Below are positions 1 to 4,703 of a stretch of 7,237 nucleotides of DNA, piece by piece; position 1 is the first letter of the stretch; the number at the start of each line of letters is the position of its first letter. The stretch spans positions 1-7,237 of the forward strand of contig JBASRN010000291.1 of the NCBI GenBank assembly GCA_049273855.1, read 5' to 3'. Source of the DNA: Onstottus_B sp049273855. GTDB lineage: Bacteria; Acidobacteriota; Blastocatellia; UBA7656. The notes under the pieces are model-generated. The model was given only the letters and a program-made list of their open reading frames with translations, was not told the DNA's origin and did no database searches. Position numbers and translations under genes: made by a program.

Positions 1-18
1 GGAGAGCCGCCCGTACAT

Positions 19-36
19 GAGCACAACCGTGTGCCC
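19..36. other. Small hairpin downstream of permease 1
   Basis: The arms GAGCACA (19-25) and TGTGCCC (30-36) pair over a 4-base loop, with one G-T wobble. The hairpin lies about 37 bases past the stop codon of the permease ending at 74, where a transcript end could be. On the minus strand no T-tract follows it, so it is not a standard intrinsic terminator. It may protect an mRNA 3' end or be chance. Nothing else was seen in bases 1-73 apart from a loose direct repeat of CCACTAG near 36-42 and 60-66. Confidence 0.25.
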
Positions 37-73
37 ACTAGCAAAGCGATTGTTACAAGCCACTAGAAACCCG

Positions 74-2536
74 TTATTCATATCGCAAGGCAATCATCGG
101 ATCGACCCTGGTCGCGCGCCGAGCGGGGATGTAACTCGCAAGCAGAGCCACCCCGGTAAGCAGCACCGAGAGTGCCGCGAATGTAAACGGATCAGTCGCG
201 CTGACCCCAAACAGCAGACTCGACATCAAGCGGGTCAATGCGAATGCCAGCGTCAATCCCGCGGCCACACCGATCAAGGCCAGCCTGCTTGCCTGTCCAA
301 CTACCATCTTCAATACGTCTACCGTGCGCGCGCCGAGTGCGATCCGAATGCCGATCTCGTGCGTACGCTGCGCGACCGTGTAGGCCATCACGCCGTAGAT
401 TCCGACTCCCGCAAGCAACAACGCGAGCGCCGCAAAAACTCCAAACAACATCATCGAGAACCGCCGCTGAGCCATAGCCGAAGCCATTACTTCTTCCATT
501 GGCTTGATTGAGAAAACCGGCAGCTCGGGATCGACCGATTGCACTTCGCGCTGTAGCGCCTTGCTCAGGCTGGACGGATCGACGGAGGTGCGTGCCACCA
601 ACGCCAATGAGAGACTCGATGCCTGATGAAATGAGCGGTAGAAAGCAGGTCGATTCTCCAGGTCCAGTCCATCGGTCTTCACGTCGCCGACGATCCCGAC
701 CACCGTCATCCACGGCGCCTTCGATTGTGGGCCTCCGAATTTCAGCCGTTTGCCGAGGGGCTCGTCAGCCGGCCAAAACATGCGCGACATTGTTTCGCTG
801 ATGACCACCGAGACTGGTGACTTGTCGTCGTCTTGTTCAGTCAGATTACGGCCTCGAATCACTTGAACTCCCATCGCGCTGAAGTAGTCCGGGGTTACGC
901 TTGCGGTATAAGCGCTATAAATCTCGGCTGACTCCGAAACGCGATCCTCGATCGTGAACCCTACCGAGGTTCGCTGGCCGCTCAAAGGGACGTTAGTCGC
1001 GGCGCTTGCGACTACCACTCCCGGAAGATCGCGTAGGCGCCGCAAGACTTCGTTGATGAAGGCAACCCGTTTCGTGTGCAGGGCATAGGGGCCTGTGTCT
1101 GGATCATTTGGTTGAGGCAGCCAGACGCGGGCGACCAGTAGGTTCTTGGGATCAAAGCCGGGATCAACGTTGAGCAGGTGTGAGAAGCTTCGCATCAGAA
1201 GCCCCGCGCCGATCATCAGCACCAGCGCAAGCGCAAACTCTGAAACCACCAGCAGGCTGCGAAGCCGGTTGTGCCGCGCTCCCGAGCCTCCGCCGCGAGA
1301 GCCTTCTTTGAGCGCAAGCTGCATTGAAGGATTTGATGACAGAAGCGCCGGAGCGACCCCAAACGCGATGCCGGTCACGACTGAAATAAAGAACGCGAAA
1401 GCGAAAACACGGCCGTCCAATCTCACCCCGCCGAGAGCAATGGTTGAGGGGGTAAGAGCCTTCAGAGCGTCCGTAGCCCACGCGCTTGTCAGCAGTGCCA
1501 GCGCCCCGCCCACCAGTGAAACCAGCATGCTCTCGGTGAGCATCTGTCTAACGACGCGCCAACGGCTGGCTCCGAGTGCGAGTCTGATTGCGATTTCGCG
1601 CTGCCGCGCCGACCAGCGCGCGAGCAGGAGATTGGCGATGTTCACGCACGCGATCAGCAGCACCAGCCCGACCGCGGCGAGAAGAAGCAACAACGCAGGT
1701 TTGACCTTGCCCACAAGATGTTCCTGGAGTCCGATCAGGGAAGGACTCCAGTTTGCCTGCGCCGGATAGTCGTTGAGGTATTCGCTGCGAAGCGCGCTTC
1801 CGAGAACGTCGAGCTGGTTAGCCGCCTGTTCGACGGTGACTCCGGGTTTGAGCCGCGCAATCGCGCCTTGCAAGATGTGAGAGGCTCGCTCCGGCGGGCC
1901 AAACGGCAGCGCGCGGAAACCAGCGGGCGCCCAGAAATCGACCTCCGCCGCTATCGTTCGCCCGGGATGCCGAAAGCCGGCCGGCATCACGCCGATGATC
2001 GTGTACGAGTCGTTGTCGAGCCGAATCTTTTGCCCGAGCACCCCGGGATCGCCGCCAAAGCTTCGCCGCCAAAGCGCATCGCTTATCACCGCGATCTCGG
2101 TGATGCCGGGGATTTCGTCCTCGGGTCCAAAGACTCGGCCCAGTTGCGGTTGCGCTCCCAGGATCGTGAAGTAGTTGGCGCTTGCCAGCAGTGCTTCGAC
2201 TCGCTCGGGCTGATCCGTGCCGGTGATGTTTGCGTTGATCGCCCACACTCCCGCGATCTGATCGATGGCTTCAAGCTTCTCGCGATAATCGATAAGCTCC
2301 GGCACCGATACCCCGATGTCCGGGATGTTGGTCCCCCGAAGGTCTGCCGTGATTCGCACAAGCTGGTCGGGATTTGGATATGGCAGAGCCCGCAACAGAA
2401 CCGCGTTGACCACGGTAAACATCGCGGTGTTGGCGCCGATGCCCAGCGCAATTGTAAGCACCGCAATTACCGAAAAGCCCGGCTTGGCGGCAAGCGCCCG
2501 AAGCCCATACCGAACGTCGTGCAGTACGCTGTCCAT
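74..2536 (-). CDS. ADOP-family MacB/FtsX-like ABC permease (permease 1)
   Basis: This 820-residue inner-membrane protein has the full duplicated layout of the acidobacterial duplicated orphan permease family. The N-terminus (DVRYGLRAL, then KPGF and the first membrane segment with ALGIGANTAMF, about 20-48) is typical of ADOP/MacB. Residues about 50-275 form the first MacB-like extracytoplasmic domain. FtsX block 1 has membrane segments near 281-306, 331-355 and 376-399, with the cytoplasmic coupling motif REIAIRLALGAS at 313-324. A second N-terminal-type helix lies near 428-449, a second extracytoplasmic domain spans about 455-690, and FtsX block 2 has helices near 693-721, 750-775 and 784-803 with HEIGIRIALGAR at 726-737. 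It ends in the family tail IPARRATRVDP..ALRYE. Length matches the family, so it looks intact. The ATG at 2536 gives the canonical N-terminus. No ATPase gene is adjacent. The family is thought to resemble MacB efflux or mechanotransmission proteins; the substrate is unknown. Confidence 0.93.
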   Translation of the reverse strand: MDSVLHDVRYGLRALAAKPGFSVIAVLTIALGIGANTAMFTVVNAVLLRALPYPNPDQLVRITADLRGTNIPDIGVSVPELIDYREKLEAIDQIAGVWAINANITGTDQPERVEALLASANYFTILGAQPQLGRVFGPEDEIPGITEIAVISDALWRRSFGGDPGVLGQKIRLDNDSYTIIGVMPAGFRHPGRTIAAEVDFWAPAGFRALPFGPPERASHILQGAIARLKPGVTVEQAANQLDVLGSALRSEYLNDYPAQANWSPSLIGLQEHLVGKVKPALLLLLAAVGLVLLIACVNIANLLLARWSARQREIAIRLALGASRWRVVRQMLTESMLVSLVGGALALLTSAWATDALKALTPSTIALGGVRLDGRVFAFAFFISVVTGIAFGVAPALLSSNPSMQLALKEGSRGGGSGARHNRLRSLLVVSEFALALVLMIGAGLLMRSFSHLLNVDPGFDPKNLLVARVWLPQPNDPDTGPYALHTKRVAFINEVLRRLRDLPGVVVASAATNVPLSGQRTSVGFTIEDRVSESAEIYSAYTASVTPDYFSAMGVQVIRGRNLTEQDDDKSPVSVVISETMSRMFWPADEPLGKRLKFGGPQSKAPWMTVVGIVGDVKTDGLDLENRPAFYRSFHQASSLSLALVARTSVDPSSLSKALQREVQSVDPELPVFSIKPMEEVMASAMAQRRFSMMLFGVFAALALLLAGVGIYGVMAYTVAQRTHEIGIRIALGARTVDVLKMVVGQASRLALIGVAAGLTLAFALTRLMSSLLFGVSATDPFTFAALSVLLTGVALLASYIPARRATRVDPMIALRYE

Positions 2537-2539
2537 TAG

Positions 2540-2545
2540 TCCCCC
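2540..2545 (-). promoter_or_regulatory. Weak ribosome binding site of permease 1
   Basis: GGGGGA lies only three bases before the ATG at 2536, closer than usual, and no better Shine-Dalgarno sequence is visible. The start is chosen because the protein begins exactly where family members do. An out-of-frame ATG at 2547 reads ATG GGG GAC TAA, and its stop overlaps the real start as TAATG. Confidence 0.4.
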
Positions 2546-2564
2546 ATTAAGCTAAGTCGTGGCT

Positions 2565-2595
2565 TGCTGAAAGGGCCGACGGCCCCGAGTCAGCA
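2565..2595. other. Compound inverted repeat upstream of permease 1
   Basis: The outer arms TGCTGA (2565-2570) and TCAGCA (2590-2595) and the inner arms GGGCC (2573-2577) and GGCCC (2581-2585) pair over a 3-base loop. The stem has 11 base pairs in total, interrupted by an asymmetric internal loop of 2 and 4 bases. It sits about 30 bases upstream of the permease 1 start and could be a leader hairpin or a protein-binding site. No T-tract follows on either strand, which speaks against an intrinsic terminator. Confidence 0.4.
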
Positions 2596-2649
2596 CTTGG
2601 AGTAATGTCGCGGTTTGTGGAGGGCCGTTGCATTGACCCCTCCGCCGCT

Positions 2650-2961
2650 TCACACTAAGTCAGTCGACGATCCACACCAATCGCCCGATGCACTAGCCAA
2701 ACCGCGTGCCGCTGTGAAGTTTGGTCGAAGTGTTGATACGGCTGGGTCTGTCTGGATGGACGCGAGGCCAATATTTCGAACCGTGTGCGCTTGCGGGATG
2801 TCGGTTCCCAAAACCGGCCAGTGAAGCGGTTCTACAATTCGCCCTTGTTCCACGCTAAGCAACCTGAGATCGGGCGCAACATCGACGACGCGATGACCGC
2901 AATCGAACGCAGACAATCCGTCGCTGCCGATTGAACTGCCAGGCTGTAATTGATCGGCCAC
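2650..2961 (-). CDS. Doubtful ORF, possible small or remnant gene
   Basis: This minus-strand ORF would give 103 residues from a GTG start. I do not recognise its product. The middle stretch (about residues 18-70, including FDCGHRVVDVAPDLRLLS and PLHWPVLGTDIPQ) looks more protein-like than a random frame. However, codon third positions show no clear GC bias, unlike the neighbouring permeases, and the purine-rich run GGCGGGGA is too close to the GTG to be a good ribosome binding site. It has no membrane segment or known motif. It could be a remnant of a lost gene, part of a dispersed intergenic repeat, or a chance open frame. It lies in a gap that otherwise contains no gene, so it does not shadow a real one. 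Confidence 0.15.
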   Translation of the reverse strand: MADQLQPGSSIGSDGLSAFDCGHRVVDVAPDLRLLSVEQGRIVEPLHWPVLGTDIPQAHTVRNIGLASIQTDPAVSTLRPNFTAARGLASASGDWCGSSTDLV

Positions 2962-3024
2962 TCCCCGCCTGTAATACAGAGGTGAGCGCAGAAGAAAGGG
3001 AGGCGGTGAAACAGACCGGTTTGA

Positions 3025-3375
3025 TCAAGCGAGGGTCCGGTGGGCTTCGATAAGGTGAAGCGCATCTTTCGCTGCCTTCGCGACATCGGGATCGCTGTCG
3101 TGGCTGAACCGGCGAAGTTGCGCTTCGAACTTGGGATCGCCAATACTGCCGATCACGGTCAAGACCACTGGCAGGTTCTCCCGCTTATCTAGCTCTTCTT
3201 GAAGAAGTGGCTCAGACTTTTGGCCGGCTCGCACAAGCAACATTCCCGCGATAGTGCGAGTGGTCTCGTCTTTTGAGCCGAGGGCGCGAACTAACACTCG
3301 GGCGGCGGCCCGCAAGCCGCCAAGTCGCCAAACGGCGTTAGAAACAAAAAGCCAGACTGCTCGCACCAGTACCAT
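3025..3375 (-). CDS. Small HEAT-repeat protein
   Basis: This gene encodes 116 residues from the ATG at 3375. After a hydrophobic N-terminus (VLVRAVWLFVSNAVW, about 2-16), which could be a membrane anchor or the first helix of the fold, the rest reads as about three HEAT/armadillo-like helical pairs. These lie near 20-50, 53-80 and 83-110, the last containing HDSDPDVAKAAKDAL. Such repeats bind other proteins and have no catalytic residues. The stop of the hydrolase gene lies only 23 bases upstream, so the two are probably co-transcribed and coupled. No clear Shine-Dalgarno sequence precedes the ATG, consistent with re-initiation. A longer form from TTG at 3438 (137 residues) would overlap the hydrolase gene by 40 bases; it also lacks a binding site and is less likely. 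The precise role is unknown. Confidence 0.7.
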   Translation of the reverse strand: MVLVRAVWLFVSNAVWRLGGLRAAARVLVRALGSKDETTRTIAGMLLVRAGQKSEPLLQEELDKRENLPVVLTVIGSIGDPKFEAQLRRFSHDSDPDVAKAAKDALHLIEAHRTLA

Positions 3376-3398
3376 CGAAAAACATCGTATCAAAAACT

Positions 3399-4565
3399 CT
3401 ACAATCCGAGCACAACTTTCAAGTTCCGGCGTCTCCAAACGGCTGGGTCGTGCGTGGCTGAATGATCGAACCAGATCGGCAAGACGTGCTCTTCGATGTT
3501 CGGATGATTGAACCGCTGGCCGCCTCGATCGGCAAGTATGACCAGATCGAGGCGCACGTGAACAGAAACAACTCGGGTCACGCGCGTGAAGTCGGCGATG
3601 TATTTCGGGATGTGTACTGGACAGCTCATGAGCACGAAGGTCCCGGCCGTCAGCCCGTTTTGCGTCGCCAGCATCATTATGTTAGCGCCGTGGCTGTGGC
3701 CGAAGACATCCAGCCCTTCGAGGCCGCGCGCGTTCACCCAGTCGCGCAGTTGGATCGCGCCGAGCGCCCGAGCTCCGTCGCTGTAGGAGCCCGACCAATC
3801 GAATCGATCCGCCGCGCTGTAAAGATCGGGCCGCACATTGGCAAGCACAAAGCTGTGAAAGTCACCGCCCGGTTGCCACCAGGTCGCAGTTCTCGCAAAC
3901 GTACCGTGAACCAGCAAGCTTGTGTGCGACGGTTTCTTTTTTGTCTTCGTTGGTCGACTCCTGCTGAGGGCGCGCAGGCTGGGGTGTTCCGGAGACACGC
4001 GAGCCAGGGCGGTCGCCGCGACATTACGCACTAGCCGGTCTTCGCTTTTGGTGCCGTCCGACAGAATCTTTATCAGACGTTGCGGCTGGGTGCTTATCTC
4101 GAAGTACGAAGACGCTGCCGAGACCCTCACAAGCTCCTCGGGGTGCCGCAAAGAGGCTTCGAGCAATTGCGCGGCCGTCTCGGTGGTCGGTTCTTCGAAG
4201 AGCCGCTCGGCCAGCTTCGACGTCGAACGGCGAACGGCTTTTGCCTCGCCGCCGCCGATGGGTGCTTTTGTTAGTGCTGGTCCGAACTTCGCCGTCAGGT
4301 TGCTGCTGACGTTCCTCACGCCGAGACGTTCGCCGGTGGGACGCAACGTGGGAATTGGAAACTCCGCAAGGTCGTCTCGCGGGATTGGTTCGACAGTGCT
4401 TTCTAATCCGGCAGCGGCCGCGCGCGCACTCAGCGCTTGATCGTCGCCTCTGAACTGACGACCGAGCAAAAGCAACAATGCCGCCTGAGATTGTATTGCA
4501 GCCTGACTGGTCTTACGGAAGGCCACCGGCCCGGGAACTGGCTTCTCCACTGTCTTCTTTGCCAT
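3399..4565 (-). CDS. Alpha/beta hydrolase with N-terminal HEAT repeats
   Basis: This 388-residue protein has two parts. Residues about 1-115 are low-complexity and alanine/proline-rich with no signal peptide. Residues about 116-192 form two or three HEAT-like helical pairs (HPEELVRVSAASSYF, DRLVRNVAATALARV). A basic linker (RPTKTKKKP, 204-212) leads to an alpha/beta hydrolase domain of the lipase/esterase type. This has the oxyanion-loop strand LLVHGTFA (217-224) and the nucleophile elbow GHSHG with Ser291. Asp340 or Asp346 is the likely acid, and His368 or His372 in DHSATHDPAVW is the likely catalytic base. The catalytic domain is short, so any lid must be small. It is probably a cytoplasmic serine esterase or lipase-like enzyme of unknown substrate. 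The ATG at 4565 is preferred over the in-frame ATG at 4580 because AAAGGA lies six bases before it and the promoter spacing fits. The small HEAT gene follows directly. Confidence 0.82.
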   Translation of the reverse strand: MAKKTVEKPVPGPVAFRKTSQAAIQSQAALLLLLGRQFRGDDQALSARAAAAGLESTVEPIPRDDLAEFPIPTLRPTGERLGVRNVSSNLTAKFGPALTKAPIGGGEAKAVRRSTSKLAERLFEEPTTETAAQLLEASLRHPEELVRVSAASSYFEISTQPQRLIKILSDGTKSEDRLVRNVAATALARVSPEHPSLRALSRSRPTKTKKKPSHTSLLVHGTFARTATWWQPGGDFHSFVLANVRPDLYSAADRFDWSGSYSDGARALGAIQLRDWVNARGLEGLDVFGHSHGANIMMLATQNGLTAGTFVLMSCPVHIPKYIADFTRVTRVVSVHVRLDLVILADRGGQRFNHPNIEEHVLPIWFDHSATHDPAVWRRRNLKVVLGL

Positions 4566-4571
4566 GGTTTT

Positions 4572-4577
4572 TCCTTT
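4572..4577 (-). promoter_or_regulatory. Ribosome binding site deciding the hydrolase start
   Basis: AAAGGA lies six bases before the ATG at 4565 and nothing comparable precedes the in-frame ATG at 4580, which is five codons upstream. The Shine-Dalgarno bases are themselves codons 2 and 3 of the longer reading. This favours the shorter protein. Confidence 0.6.
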
Positions 4578-4598
4578 CATCGGGAAGAATCGGACGAA

Positions 4599-4626
4599 AG
4601 GATATACCGTTACAAATGAAAGTCAA
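4599..4626 (-). promoter_or_regulatory. Sigma70-like promoter for the hydrolase/HEAT unit
   Basis: A -35 box TTGACT (4621-4626, five of six consensus bases) and a -10 box TATCCT (4599-4604, four of six) are separated by 16 bases. Transcription would begin near 4592, leaving a leader of roughly 27 bases to the ATG at 4565. It lies in the intergenic stretch after permease 2, so the hydrolase and small HEAT genes can be expressed independently of that permease. Confidence 0.5.
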
Positions 4627-4653
4627 GTTGAGCACTTTCTGCGGTAGTGGGTC

Positions 4654-4674
4654 AGTTTGAAGTTCAGAGTTCAA
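4654..4674. repeat. Degenerate heptamer tandem repeat
   Basis: Three adjacent 7-base units, AGTTTGA, AGTTCAG and AGTTCAA, run without gaps just upstream of the hydrolase promoter and about 30 bases past the permease 2 stop. Short heptanucleotide tandem repeats of this kind are common in intergenic DNA of several bacterial groups. Three imperfect copies are too few to exclude chance. Confidence 0.35.
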
Positions 4675-4685
4675 GCTTTAGCTTG
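4672..4685. other. Short hairpin downstream of permease 2
   Basis: CAAGC (4672-4676) and GCTTG (4681-4685) pair perfectly over a 4-base loop, 18 bases after the permease 2 stop codon on the minus strand. The stem is short and no T-tract follows on that strand, so it would be at most a weak, imperfect terminator. Confidence 0.25.
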
Positions 4686-4703
4686 GTGTCATGGCACTAC
4701 GGA

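Larger units (their letters stand above)
2537..3024. other. Intergenic stretch without a convincing gene
   Basis: This gap of 488 bases separates the small HEAT gene from permease 1. It holds the compound hairpin at 2565-2595, a short perfect repeat CGGTT/AACCG (2802-2806, 2812-2816), and the arms CCGCCT (2965-2970) and AGGCGG (3001-3006), which are 30 bases apart. It also holds an 11-base palindrome CTGTAATACAG at 2969-2979 and one doubtful minus-strand ORF (2650-2961). No tRNA-like or transposase-like sequence was seen. No strong sigma70 promoter for permease 1 could be found by eye. Confidence 0.6.

Noticed and set aside
17..511. Plus-strand ORF of 164 codons near the left edge
   Set aside because: It is antisense to the conserved C-terminal FtsX block of permease 1 and has no family features.
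1718..2539. Plus-strand ORF of 273 codons
   Set aside because: It lies wholly antisense to the N-terminal part of permease 1, whose protein is clearly a conserved family member. The antisense product is rich in arginine and shows no domain.
2961..3010. Possible terminator after the small HEAT gene (CCGCCT/AGGCGG arms)
   Set aside because: The arms are separated by 30 bases and no T-tract follows on the minus strand.
2832..3143. Minus-strand ORF of 103 codons overlapping the HEAT gene
   Set aside because: It covers the end of the small HEAT gene in another frame and overlaps the other doubtful ORF. The product has no recognisable features.
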